This document shows positions 1 through 8,174 of a stretch of DNA of 32,912 nt, piece after piece. Made by a program: the position numbers and the translations under genes. This DNA is from Bradyrhizobium sp. STM 3809 (GTDB lineage: Bacteria; Pseudomonadota; Alphaproteobacteria; Rhizobiales; Xanthobacteraceae). Location of the stretch: NCBI RefSeq assembly GCF_000239795.1, contig NZ_CAFJ01000481.1, forward strand, positions 1 through 32,912. Reading direction: 5' to 3'. The notes beneath the pieces were generated by a model. The model saw only the letters and a list, made by a program, of their open reading frames with translations, was not told the origin of the DNA and did no database searches. Each line of letters starts with the position of its first letter. Position 1 is the stretch's first letter.

Positions 1-2
1 GC

Positions 3-224
3 GCCGGCATCCATCGCAGCCCGGAGGGCCATGCGGTGGCGGTGCTGATGGAGGGGACCGGCTCGGCCGTCATGAAGAACGGCGCGCCCGCCGTGTCCGA
101 GGCGACCGGCAAGGTCGCGTTCAAGCTGGCCTCCGGACGCTTTGCGGCGCTGGCGGGCCGCACGGCGAACTTCACCGCCCGGCTGGTCGGCCCGGGCCAC
201 CTCGTCTACGAGCTCTCGGATTGA
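3..224 (+). CDS. Unknown protein, C-terminal fragment (5' end outside window)
   Basis: An open frame enters from the left window edge and runs 73 codons to a TGA stop. A GTG inside it (position 36) could be mistaken for a start, but coding continues upstream of it, so this is the tail of a longer gene. The visible part is small-residue and valine rich and probably beta-strand rich, ending in LVYELSD. I do not recognise the family. It lies 155 bp upstream of pgm on the same strand, too far to imply translational coupling. Confidence 0.55.
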   Translation, partial: AGIHRSPEGHAVAVLMEGTGSAVMKNGAPAVSEATGKVAFKLASGRFAALAGRTANFTARLVGPGHLVYELSD

Positions 225-379
225 CCGCGCGAGCCGGCGCGCGACCTCTCACGAAATCCGTTGATCGGATCAGCGCCCGCCGCCATGTTGGCGGCCGAGG
301 TCGTCCCGTTCCTGCCGCTCATGGCCGGGCGGAACGAAGCGGCGCTGCCGATGTTTTTCGAACTTGCGAAGGATGCTCC

Positions 380-2020
380 ATGGCCAAGACAGACCCCGCT
401 GCCGGCAAGCCGATCGCCAATGCCGCGCTCGCCAACATCCCGCGGCTGATCACGGCCTATTATGCGCTGAAGCCCGATCCGCACGAGCCGACCCAGCGCG
501 TCGCCTTCGGCACCTCGGGCCATCGCGGCTCGTCGCTGAAGACCGGCTTCAACGAGAACCACATCCTCGCCACCACGCAGGCGCTGTGCGACTACCGTCG
601 CCAGCAGGGCCTCGACGGCCCGCTGTTCGTCGGCATCGATACGCACGCCCTGGCCGAGCCGGCGCTCGCCAGCGCGCTGGAGGTGTTCGGCGCCAACGGC
701 GTCGATGTCATGATCGACAAGGACGGCGGCTATACGCCGACGCCGGTGATCTCGCACGCCATCATCTCCTACAACAAGGGCCGCACGGCGCATCTCGCCG
801 ACGGCGTCGTCATCACGCCGTCCCACAATCCGCCGGAGGACGGCGGCTACAAATACAATCCGCCGCATGGCGGCCCCGCCGACACCGACGCCACCGCCGA
901 GATCGAGCGCCAGGCCAACGTCTATCTCGCCAACGACCTCGATGGCGTGTCGCGCATCAGCTACGCCCAGGCCAAGCAGCGCGGCTCGGTGCATGCGCAC
1001 GACTACATTACGCCCTATGTCGCCGATCTCGCCAACACCGTCGATCTCGATGCGGTGAAATCCGCCGGCATCAAGATCGGCATCGACCCGCTCGGCGGCG
1101 CGGCGATCGCCTATTGGGCGCCGATCATCGAGCGCTACGGCCTCAACGCCACGATCGTCAACGATCTGGTCGACCCGACCTTCCGCTTCATGACCGCGGA
1201 CTGGGACGGCAAGATCCGCATGGACTGCTCGTCGCCCTACGCGATGGCCAGCCTGATCGGCATGCGCGAGCGCTTCGACGTCGCCTTCGCCAACGACACC
1301 GATGCCGACCGCCACGGCATCGTGACGCGCTCCGGCGGGCTGATGAATCCGAACCATTATCTGGCGACCGCGATCGCCTATCTGTTCACGCACCGGCCCG
1401 ACTGGCGCGGCGATGCCGCCATCGGCAAGACCATCGTCTCGAGCTCGCTGATCGACCGCGTCGCCAACAAGCTCGGCCGCAAGCTCGTGGAGACGCCGGT
1501 CGGCTTCAAATGGTTCGTCGAGGGCCTCGGCTCCGGCAGCTTCGGCTTCGCCGGGGAGGAAAGCGCCGGCGCCTCGTTCCTCAAGCGCGACGGCACGGTG
1601 TGGACCACCGACAAGGACGGCCTGATCCTCGGCCTGCTCGCCGCGGAGATCATGGCCAAGCGCGGCCGCGATCCGAGCGAGCTCTACAAGGAGCTGACCG
1701 CCGAGCTCGGCGCGCCGGTCTATGAGCGCATCGACGTGCCCGCCTCGCCGCCGCAGAAGGCCGCGCTGAAGGCGCTGACGCCGGACAAGCTGAACCTGAC
1801 GGAGCTCGCCGGCGATCCCGTCCGCATCATCCACACCAAGGCGCCCGGCAACGGCCAGTCGTTCGGCGGCATCAAGGTCGAGACCGACTACGGCTGGTTC
1901 GCCGCCCGCCCGTCCGGCACCGAGGACGTCAACAAGCTCTATGCGGAGAGCTTCCGCGACGCCGAGCATCTCAAGCGCATCCAGAGCGAGGCACAGGCGG
2001 CGCTGGCACGGGTCGGATAA
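380..2020 (+). CDS. pgm: Phosphoglucomutase, alpha-D-glucose phosphate-specific
   Basis: Cytoplasmic enzyme that interconverts glucose-1-phosphate and glucose-6-phosphate, linking glycolysis with glycogen, trehalose and surface polysaccharide synthesis. At 546 residues it has the same length as the E. coli Pgm type. All four active-site loops of the alpha-D-phosphohexomutase family are visible: the catalytic serine loop TPSHNPP (Ser about 148), the Mg2+ loop DTDADR (306-311), the sugar-binding loop GEESAG (392-397) and the phosphate-binding loop RPSGTE (510-515). The N-terminal GTSGHRG (about 43-49) is also typical. The frame stays open upstream to 221, but the ATG at 380 gives the family's N-terminus and sits after an AAGGAT-like ribosome site; the longer reading adds 53 unrelated residues. 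No terminator is obvious after the gene. Confidence 0.97.
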   Translation: MAKTDPAAGKPIANAALANIPRLITAYYALKPDPHEPTQRVAFGTSGHRGSSLKTGFNENHILATTQALCDYRRQQGLDGPLFVGIDTHALAEPALASALEVFGANGVDVMIDKDGGYTPTPVISHAIISYNKGRTAHLADGVVITPSHNPPEDGGYKYNPPHGGPADTDATAEIERQANVYLANDLDGVSRISYAQAKQRGSVHAHDYITPYVADLANTVDLDAVKSAGIKIGIDPLGGAAIAYWAPIIERYGLNATIVNDLVDPTFRFMTADWDGKIRMDCSSPYAMASLIGMRERFDVAFANDTDADRHGIVTRSGGLMNPNHYLATAIAYLFTHRPDWRGDAAIGKTIVSSSLIDRVANKLGRKLVETPVGFKWFVEGLGSGSFGFAGEESAGASFLKRDGTVWTTDKDGLILGLLAAEIMAKRGRDPSELYKELTAELGAPVYERIDVPASPPQKAALKALTPDKLNLTELAGDPVRIIHTKAPGNGQSFGGIKVETDYGWFAARPSGTEDVNKLYAESFRDAEHLKRIQSEAQAALARVG

Positions 2021-2175
2021 CCTGGACGGTGGATGCGCGCTCGGCCGGTACGGCAGAGGACGCAGTCGCCACGCCGCCGATCACATCGACAGCCCTGCCG
2101 CGGCCGTTTCCCTTTTCGCCCCAGTTCGGATATCGATGGAGGCACAAGGGATTAGACAGCGATCGGTGAGACCGG

Positions 2176-3498
2176 ATGCGAACCTCTTCCACTGCCTTGC
2201 GCGTCACTTTCAGCGCGCTCGCAACCTCGTTGATGCTGGTTGTCAGCGCGGCGGCGCAAATGGCGCCGGAGGCTACGGCGCCACGGCCGAAACCGGCGCC
2301 GTCGATGCGCGCCGCGGCCTGCCATAACGGCCAGAGCTTCGACCGCTTTCTCGCCGAGCTGAAGCAGCGCGCGGTGGCCGAGGGCGTGTCGCAGCGCGCG
2401 ATCGCCGCCGCCTCGCCCTACCTCACCTACGACCAGGGCATCGTCAACCGCGACCGCGGCCAGCGCGTGTTCGGCCAACTCTTCACCGAGTTCGCAGGCC
2501 GCATGGCGGCGGTGTACCGGATGCAGAACGGCCAACAGCACATCAAGGCGCACGCGGCGGCGTTCGCGCGCGCCGAGAAGGAGTATGGCGTGCCGCCGGC
2601 GGTCATCGCCGCGTTCTGGGGCCTGGAGAGCGACTTCGGGTCCAACATGGGCAATCTGCCGGTGCTGCCGTCGCTGGTGTCGCTGGCCTATGACTGCCGC
2701 CGCAGCGAGCGCTTCCAGAACGAGACCGTGGCCGCGCTCAAGGTCATCGACCGCGGCGACCTCACGCCCGCAGAGATGATCGGCTCCTGGGCCGGCGAGC
2801 TCGGCCAGACCCAGTTCCTGCCGACGCACTATGTCACCTACGCCGTCGACTACGACGGCGACGGCCGGCGCGACCTCTTGCGCAGCGCGCCCGACGTGAT
2901 CGGCTCGACCGCCAACTACATCGCGACCGGATTGAAATGGCGTCGCGGCGAGCCGTGGCTGGAGGAGATCCGCGTGCCCCAGACCTTCCCCTGGGAGCAG
3001 GCCGATCTCACCGTCAAGGCGCCGCGCAGCAAATGGGCCGGGCTGGGCGTGACCTATGCCGACGGCCGGCCGCTGCCGAACGATGCGCTGGAGGCCTCGG
3101 TGCTGCTGCCGATGGGCCGCAACGGCCCGGCCTTCCTGGCCTATGCCAATTTCGCCGCCTACACCGAATGGAACAACTCGCTGATCTATTCGACCACGGC
3201 CGCCTATCTCGCCACCCGCATCGCCGGCGCGGCGCCGATGCGAAAAGCCGGCGGTCCCGTCGCCCAGCTGCCGTTCAACGAGATCAAGGAGCTGCAGCAG
3301 CTGCTGGTCAGGGCCGGCTTCGACGTCGGCAAGGTCGACGGCGTGCTCGGCCAGCAGAGCCGCACGGCCGTCAAGACGATGCAGCTGCGGCTCGGGCTGC
3401 CGGCGGATTCCTGGCCGACTGCCGAACTGCTCGCGCGGATGCGCGGCAACAGCCCGCGCGCGCAGGCCGCGCCGGCTGCGGCCACCGCCACGCGCTGA
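2176..3498 (+). CDS. Lytic murein transglycosylase, MltB family, with C-terminal peptidoglycan-binding domain
   Basis: Predicted to cleave the glycan strands of peptidoglycan in the periplasm, leaving 1,6-anhydromuramyl ends. The 440-residue product starts with a signal peptide (about 1-27, ending SAAAQ). An SLT_2/MltB catalytic domain follows (about 45-345), with the catalytic glutamate in WGLESDFG (Glu about 151), the GELGQTQFLP segment, and DYDGDGRRDL, a short acidic loop typical of MltB proteins. The last ~70 residues (from LPFNEIKELQQLL) form a PG_binding_1 repeat with the usual AGFDVGKVDGVLG motif. There is no lipobox cysteine, so it is probably a soluble MltB-type enzyme rather than a lipoprotein. 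It begins 155 bp after pgm. Confidence 0.93.
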   Translation: MRTSSTALRVTFSALATSLMLVVSAAAQMAPEATAPRPKPAPSMRAAACHNGQSFDRFLAELKQRAVAEGVSQRAIAAASPYLTYDQGIVNRDRGQRVFGQLFTEFAGRMAAVYRMQNGQQHIKAHAAAFARAEKEYGVPPAVIAAFWGLESDFGSNMGNLPVLPSLVSLAYDCRRSERFQNETVAALKVIDRGDLTPAEMIGSWAGELGQTQFLPTHYVTYAVDYDGDGRRDLLRSAPDVIGSTANYIATGLKWRRGEPWLEEIRVPQTFPWEQADLTVKAPRSKWAGLGVTYADGRPLPNDALEASVLLPMGRNGPAFLAYANFAAYTEWNNSLIYSTTAAYLATRIAGAAPMRKAGGPVAQLPFNEIKELQQLLVRAGFDVGKVDGVLGQQSRTAVKTMQLRLGLPADSWPTAELLARMRGNSPRAQAAPAAATATR

Positions 3499-3525
3499 TC
3501 CAACAACCGCCAGAGGACAACGGCT

Positions 3526-3756
3526 GTGCCCCACGTCATCGTCAAGCTCTATCCCGGCAGGTCCGAGCAGCAGAAGCAGGCGCTCGCGAAGGCCCTCACC
3601 CAAGCGGTGATGCACACGCTCAACTCCGCCGAGGACTCCGTCTCCGTCGGCATCGAGGATGTCGCCGCGAACGACTGGACGGCCAAGGTGTACCGGCCCG
3701 ACATCGTCGACAAGGCCGCCACGATCTACAAGAAGCCCGGCTACGAACCGCAATGA
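3526..3756 (+). CDS. Small tautomerase (4-oxalocrotonate tautomerase / PptA-like)
   Basis: A 76-residue single-domain protein of the tautomerase superfamily. The GTG start at 3526 is set by a good ribosome site (AGAGGA, about 8 nt upstream) and puts proline at position 2, the residue that acts as general base after removal of the initiator Met. The helix EQQKQALAKALTQAVMHTL and the segment VSVGIEDV match the family's beta-alpha-beta layout. Members are cytoplasmic oligomers acting on small enol or keto acids; the substrate cannot be read from sequence. The gene follows the transglycosylase by 27 bp and may be cotranscribed with it, with no obvious functional link. Confidence 0.88.
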   Translation: MPHVIVKLYPGRSEQQKQALAKALTQAVMHTLNSAEDSVSVGIEDVAANDWTAKVYRPDIVDKAATIYKKPGYEPQ

Positions 3757-3861
3757 GCTGATGGTGCCATGAGCGGCCGCCGGGCGTTGTGATCGACCGC
3801 CGCCTGCGACCGGCTCGATGCGGCGACGATCTGGCACCTGACACGTTCGGAGGATCAGCGC

Positions 3862-4629
3862 ATGGCCATCGTCTTCATCACCGGCAGCACCGACGGACTC
3901 GGACGCGCCGCCGCGCAATCGCTGCTCGATCGAGGGCATCGCGTGGTGCTGCACGCCCGCTCCGCCGATCGCGCCGCCGCGCTCGGCGAGTTCGGCTCGC
4001 GGGCGGCCGGGATCGCGCTGGGCAATCTCGGCAGCGCCGCGGAGACGCGCCGCATCGCCGAGCAGGTCAACGCGATCGGGCGCATGGACGCCATCATCCA
4101 CAACGCCGGCGTCTATTCGCAGCCGGATCGCGGCGCGACTCGGGAAGGGCACGCCATCACTCTCGCCGTCAACACGCTCGCGCCCTACATGCTCACGGCC
4201 TTGATCGAGCGCCCGGCGCGGCTGGTGTATCTCAGCAGCGGGCTGCATCGCGGCGGCGAAGGCTCGCTCGCCGATCTCGACTGGACGAAGCGGCCCTGGG
4301 ATTCGGGGAAGGCCTATGCCGAGACCAAGCTGCACGTCGTGGCCCTGGCCTTCGCGCTGGCGCGGCGCTGGCCAGGCGTGTTGAGCAATGCCGTCGACCC
4401 CGGCTGGGTGCGCACGCGCATGGGCGGAGCCGGCGCCCCCGTCGACATCGATACCGGACAGCAAACCCAGAGCTGGCTCGCGGTGAGCGACGACCCCGAG
4501 GCCCTGGTCAGCGGCCGCTACTGGCATCACCTTCGGCAACCGGAGCCGGCGCGCGAGGCCACCGAGCCGGCGTTCCAGGACGCGCTGATCGCCAGACTGG
4601 CGGACCTGACCGGAGTGCCGCTGCCGTAG
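3862..4629 (+). CDS. Short-chain dehydrogenase/reductase (SDR), retinol-dehydrogenase-like
   Basis: A 255-residue NAD(P)-dependent oxidoreductase with a Rossmann fold. Motifs in order: cofactor loop TGSTDGLG (about 7-14), NAG in IIHNAGVYS, catalytic serine in LVYLSSGLH, and the active-site YAETK (Tyr/Lys pair). The PGWVRTRMGG segment after the active site is typical of WW-oxidoreductase and retinol-dehydrogenase-like bacterial SDRs. The ATG at 3862 follows a GGAGGATCAG ribosome site. The substrate is unknown. The 105-bp gap to the tautomerase makes a shared transcript possible but unproven. Confidence 0.92.
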   Translation: MAIVFITGSTDGLGRAAAQSLLDRGHRVVLHARSADRAAALGEFGSRAAGIALGNLGSAAETRRIAEQVNAIGRMDAIIHNAGVYSQPDRGATREGHAITLAVNTLAPYMLTALIERPARLVYLSSGLHRGGEGSLADLDWTKRPWDSGKAYAETKLHVVALAFALARRWPGVLSNAVDPGWVRTRMGGAGAPVDIDTGQQTQSWLAVSDDPEALVSGRYWHHLRQPEPAREATEPAFQDALIARLADLTGVPLP

Positions 4630-5035
4630 CGCGCTCGGACCGAGGTATGCAGCTTCGTAACCGTGGACCAACAGGTAATAGCATTGATTCAGGAAGGTAA
4701 TGCCCCCGCTATGTAGTGCAACCAAGAAAAACTCTATGTCGGCGTACCCCCTTGGATTGGGAGCATCCGCAGCGAGCGTTTTGATCCAGTTTCGCCTCTC
4801 GAAACGGCCGTCACCTGACTTCGAGCAATGAACCGCGCCACGATTCTTCAGCAGCAATGATTTCTGCGCGCCCTATGACTTACGTCAAACTTCCACCTCC
4901 GCAGAAAGCCAAAGCAAGTCTCCGTTGTCGCCTGTGCTTGAACCATGTCATTCATCGGCCGATCTCAGCCGTTGCGCAGGCCAACAGAAAAATTTGACTG
5001 AGCCAAAACTGCTGCCCGCGGAAGCTCACGCTCCT
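4630..5035. other. Intergenic stretch, no gene recognised, AT-richer than surroundings
   Basis: About 400 bp lie between the converging SDR gene and the minus-strand GAF gene. No convincing reading frame, tRNA-like fold or strong terminator hairpin was found. Base composition shifts visibly towards A+T from about 4640, marking the left edge of an atypical patch that continues through the GAF gene. Confidence 0.5.
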
Positions 5036-5992
5036 TTAAATTCCGAGAGCAGCACGACAAGCAGAGATTACCGCTGACAAATTTCCAATCGCCACATTAA
5101 TTGCGCCAGACAGCGGGGCAAGCACAGCTACTGATACCGGAATCGCTCCGAGCTTTGAGATTCCCCAAACGAGCTTTGTCGTTTTTGAGATCGAGCCATT
5201 TACGACATCAAGAGTTCTGTTGTACTCCTTCAAGATGGCTCGTAACCGCTCGAGCATCGCCACGTGTTCGCGGGTCAGCAAGGGACTGTCATGAACTCGG
5301 GCGCCAGCATCAGCCGTCACCCGAATTGCTTCGACAACATCCGAAGACATCGGCAATCGGGTCTTATTACCGGCGACACTCGGATGGGTATCTGCTCCTA
5401 CGCATCCATCAAGGATCTCAACAACGTTCATCAACGCCGAACGGCTTGGAGAAAGCTCGGCAATCTCCGCAGCCGCAGCTGCGCGCTTTTGTCCGGCCGA
5501 CGATCGGTGTTTTGGACTGCGTGGATCTAGCTTGCCACTGGCGATCAACTCCGCGACGGCCATAGCCGCCGTTTGTACAGCATCGATTTCTCCTTCGTCG
5601 TAGACGCTAGGCACATTCCTGACGGCAGAGATCACGCCGAGGAGCTTTCCGGCCCGGAGAATCGGTATGGCTAAGATGTTATGATTTGGGGGCAGCCGAT
5701 GAGTTGGACGCCCCTCAGTATTTGAGAGGCAAAGAGGCTGCTGCGAACGAGCTACCTCATTGATCAATTCAATTGAAATCGGGCGTCGCCGCGACCTTGT
5801 TGGGTCAACAGCGGCGAGTTGTAGTCCGCCTTCTGATCGACTCACGTAAATTTCAAGGACCTCCGCTTCGAGAAACGACCGTATGAGTAGCGCGATCTTA
5901 CTCATTTGAACCCTTGCAGGATCCGATCGCGCAATCACCCCTCGAATTTCTCGCATTAGCAAACGTGAGCCTTGCACGCGCTTTTGGGCCAT
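5036..5992 (-). CDS. Orphan PtsP-like GAF-domain protein with unknown hydrophobic C-terminus
   Basis: A 318-residue protein. Residues ~13-155 form a GAF sensor domain that, from memory, resembles the N-terminal GAF of PtsP (the nitrogen-PTS enzyme I): an LLMREIRGVIA start, EVLEIYVSR, ILAIPILRAGKLLGVISAVRN and a TAAMAVAELIASG end. The PtsP HPr-like, PEP-binding and phospho-His domains are absent. A polar linker follows (~155-235), then a helical segment (LTREHVAMLERLRAILKEYN). The last ~45 residues are rich in small hydrophobics and could form one or two membrane or membrane-active helices. Codon use is AT-richer than in neighbouring genes, suggesting acquisition. The ATG at 5992 has a purine-rich G tract upstream; an internal ATG at Met13 is an alternative. 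The function of the C-terminal half is unknown. Confidence 0.8.
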   Translation of the reverse strand: MAQKRVQGSRLLMREIRGVIARSDPARVQMSKIALLIRSFLEAEVLEIYVSRSEGGLQLAAVDPTRSRRRPISIELINEVARSQQPLCLSNTEGRPTHRLPPNHNILAIPILRAGKLLGVISAVRNVPSVYDEGEIDAVQTAAMAVAELIASGKLDPRSPKHRSSAGQKRAAAAAEIAELSPSRSALMNVVEILDGCVGADTHPSVAGNKTRLPMSSDVVEAIRVTADAGARVHDSPLLTREHVAMLERLRAILKEYNRTLDVVNGSISKTTKLVWGISKLGAIPVSVAVLAPLSGAINVAIGNLSAVISACRAALGI

Positions 5993-6361
5993 CGATCCCG
6001 CCCCCGAGTTATCTTATGACAATTTAACGCAAGAGTAGTATTTTGGCGAGATGCGCCAACCCATTTGAATCGGGCGATTGTATTGAAAACCGTTGTTCGG
6101 GAGCATCAATCGGAGACACGGTCTCCAGACGTGGTGCGATATCGAAGCGAACTGGCACCAAGCAAGAACACGGGTAAGACCGCACACCGTCCCGTGTCGA
6201 TGCGCCTCCTAGATCGGGCACTTCCGGAGGTTTCAGCGGCTCGTTCGCAGCCGCCACGACCGTTGCAACGCAGTGCGAAGATGCAGTTGCATTTTCCTAG
6301 GCACCGCCCCATCTCGGGACCACGCAAACATTGCGCCGTCTCCTCCTTCAGCGAGAGCATC
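5993..6361. other. Divergent intergenic region before the DUF1993 gene
   Basis: About 370 bp separate the divergent GAF and DUF1993 genes. The half next to the GAF gene is AT-rich and probably carries its promoter. A 12-bp inverted repeat (ATGCA-GT-TGCAT) lies at 6281-6292, about 70 bp before the DUF1993 start, and could be a repressor site. A frame stays open upstream of the DUF1993 start but looks non-coding. Confidence 0.4.
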
Positions 6362-6865
6362 ATGTCCTTTTACGACTCGACCGTGCCGGCCTACCTCCAG
6401 ATCCTCGGCAGCCTCTCGGGCCTGCTCAGCAAGGCGGAAGCCTATTGCGAGGCCAAGAAGATCGCCCCCGAGGTGCTGCTCGGTGCGCGGCTTTATCCGG
6501 ACATGCTGCCGCTCTCCCGGCAGATCCAACTCGCCTGCGACTTCGCCGCGAAGGGCTGCGCGCGGCTGACCCACAGCGAGGTCCCCAGCACGCCCGACAC
6601 CGAGACGACCTTTGCCGAGTTGCGCCAGCGGCTCGCCAAGACGGCGGATTACCTGAAGACGTTCACGCCCGCGCAGTTCGAGAGTGCAGACGGCCGCGAC
6701 GTCACCTTTCCGAGTGGACCGAGCACCTCCGTCACCTTGAAGGGGCAGGATTTCGTCAACCGCGTCTCGTTTCCGAACTTCTACTTCCACGCGGCCATCG
6801 CGCACGGCATTCTCCGCCACAACGGCGTCGAGATCGGCAAGCGGGACTTCCTGGGCGTCGCCTGA
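6362..6865 (+). CDS. DUF1993 domain protein
   Basis: A 167-residue cytoplasmic protein with no signal peptide. The sequence from MSFYDSTVPAYLQILGSLSG through EVLLGARLYPDMLPLSRQI to the C-terminal FYFHAAIAHGILRHNGVEIG and KRDFLG matches the DUF1993 family, a helical-bundle fold of the DinB/YfiT type with unknown function. The ATG at 6362, after a GCGAGAG ribosome site, gives the full family length; the frame is open to 6065 but the upstream part has no coding character. No neighbour suggests a role. Confidence 0.88.
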   Translation: MSFYDSTVPAYLQILGSLSGLLSKAEAYCEAKKIAPEVLLGARLYPDMLPLSRQIQLACDFAAKGCARLTHSEVPSTPDTETTFAELRQRLAKTADYLKTFTPAQFESADGRDVTFPSGPSTSVTLKGQDFVNRVSFPNFYFHAAIAHGILRHNGVEIGKRDFLGVA

Positions 6866-6940
6866 ACTGGGCTCACGCTTCAGCGGATGCCCGCGCGAAG
6901 GAACGCGGCGTTCCGTCCGCGAGCTGCCAGTTTGTTGCTC

Positions 6941-7026
6941 CGTCATGCCCGGGCCTGTCCCGGGCATCTACGTCGTTCTCAGCATGCTGGACGACGTGGA
7001 TGGCCGGGACAAGCCCGGCCATGACG
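6941..7026. repeat. Nested inverted-repeat element (two 36-bp arms, each itself a hairpin)
   Basis: Two 36-bp arms at 6941-6976 and 6991-7026 are inverted copies differing at 4 positions, with 14 bp between them. Each arm contains its own perfect 9-bp stem (ATGCCCGGG or ATGGCCGGG type) with a 5-nt loop. Two of the four differences are a compensating pair that keeps the stem perfect in both arms. It looks like a dispersed palindromic repeat of the kind common in Bradyrhizobium and Rhodopseudomonas intergenic DNA. The rest of 6866-7192 holds no recognisable gene. Confidence 0.8.
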
Positions 7027-7192
7027 GCGTGGCAGCGGACGGGCGTACCAACTCCGACAACCAAATGCGATGGCTTCTGCCTCGGCGGGCGGTCCGCTGC
7101 GGCTCATGGCGACTCGTCTTCCTCGCACTAACAAACTCCTGAAATCGCGCCGTTCGCGGCGAAATGGGCCATTCAGTCTCGCGAGAAGACAT

Positions 7193-8143
7193 TCACCGCT
7201 CCCGCTTCGTTCCGCCCGCCGCCGTGATCACCGCGACGATGATCAGCCCGGTCAGCAGCAGACGGACGCCGGCGCTGACGCCGAAGGTGTTGAGCATGGT
7301 CAGCAGCAGCACCAGGAACAGCGCGGCGCCGAACAGGCCGGGAATATTGGCCTTGCCGCCCGCGACCGAGGTGCCGCCGATCACGACGACGGCGATCGAG
7401 GCGAGCAGATATTCGTTGCCGATGTCGACATTGGCGCCGCGGAAGTAGCCGGCCAGCAGCGCGCCATTGATGCCGCCGAGCGTGCCGCACAGCACGTAGG
7501 TGGCGAAGCGCACCCGGTTGACGGCGATGCCGGCCAGCCGCGCGGCTCGCATGTTCTGGCCGATCGCCAGCACCGACCGGCCGAAGATGGTCCGCTGCAG
7601 CATCACATGCGCGCCGATCATGAACAGCACAGTCAGCACGGCGAGCAGCGGGATGCCGAACAGCTGGATGTTGGTGAAATCGGCGAAGCCCGGCGGCGGC
7701 TTGATCTGCAGCCCGCGGCCATAGCTGATATCGATCGACTGGATGACGAAGCTCGCCGAGAGCGTGGCGATGATCGGCGGGATCCGCAACGCCCAGATCA
7801 GGAGATAGTTGGCCGTGCCGATCGCGGCGCCGCAGGCGAGCGCGGCAAGCAGACCGAACGCGATGCGCTGGTCGTCGCCGGCCATGACCGTCATCGCCAC
7901 CGCACTGGCCAGCCCGATATTGGCCGGCAGCGACAGGTCGACATTGCCGGGACCGAGCGTGATCACGAACATCTGGCCGACGCCGACCACGACCGTGAAC
8001 ACCGCGAGCGACAGCGCCGCCGTCAACATGCCGCCTGCGCCGGTGCCGCCGGTGAAGGTGATGGCGGCCAGCCACACCGCGAGCGCGCCGATGAACGACC
8101 AGATCCACGGCCGGGCGAGAACGCCGGCGAGCGTGCCCTTCAT
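7193..8143 (-). CDS. Sugar-type ABC transporter permease (RbsC-like), second permease of operon
   Basis: A 316-residue inner-membrane protein of the BPD_transp_2 family with about 8-10 hydrophobic segments. Family signs include DLSLPANIGLASAVAMTV (RbsC 'DLSVG' region), NMRAARLAGIAVNRVRFATYV and ASIAVVVIGGTSVAGGKANI near the C-terminus. The start is put at the ATG at 8143, preceded by AAGGATG; an in-frame ATG at 8170 would overlap the upstream permease gene and is less likely, though it also has AAGG before it. Last gene of a four-gene operon; with the other permease it probably forms a heterodimeric channel. The transported solute is unknown. Confidence 0.9.
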   Translation of the reverse strand: MKGTLAGVLARPWIWSFIGALAVWLAAITFTGGTGAGGMLTAALSLAVFTVVVGVGQMFVITLGPGNVDLSLPANIGLASAVAMTVMAGDDQRIAFGLLAALACGAAIGTANYLLIWALRIPPIIATLSASFVIQSIDISYGRGLQIKPPPGFADFTNIQLFGIPLLAVLTVLFMIGAHVMLQRTIFGRSVLAIGQNMRAARLAGIAVNRVRFATYVLCGTLGGINGALLAGYFRGANVDIGNEYLLASIAVVVIGGTSVAGGKANIPGLFGAALFLVLLLTMLNTFGVSAGVRLLLTGLIIVAVITAAGGTKRER

Positions 8144-8174
8144 GGCGGCGCATCCTTCATGGCTGCGCATCCTT
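8141..8174 (-). repeat. 17-bp tandem duplication over a ribosome-binding site and start codon
   Basis: On the minus strand two adjacent 17-bp units (8174-8158 and 8157-8141) read AAGGATGCGCAGCCATG and AAGGATGCGCCGCCATG, differing at one base. Each holds a ribosome-site-like AAGGA and ends in ATG. The unit covers the stop of the first permease and the start of the second. Confidence 0.75.

Noticed and set aside
206..1969. 587-codon minus-strand open frame
   Set aside because: Antisense to pgm, where all four active-site loops are intact on the plus strand.
2152..4857. 901-codon minus-strand open frame
   Set aside because: It is antisense to the transglycosylase, tautomerase and SDR genes, all of which have clear family motifs. 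Its sequence is Arg/Gly/Ala-rich with no recognisable domain, an effect of high GC.
5036..5992. Intact ptsP gene
   Set aside because: Only the GAF part is present; no HPr-interacting, phospho-histidine or PEP-binding sequence follows, and the C-terminus is unrelated.
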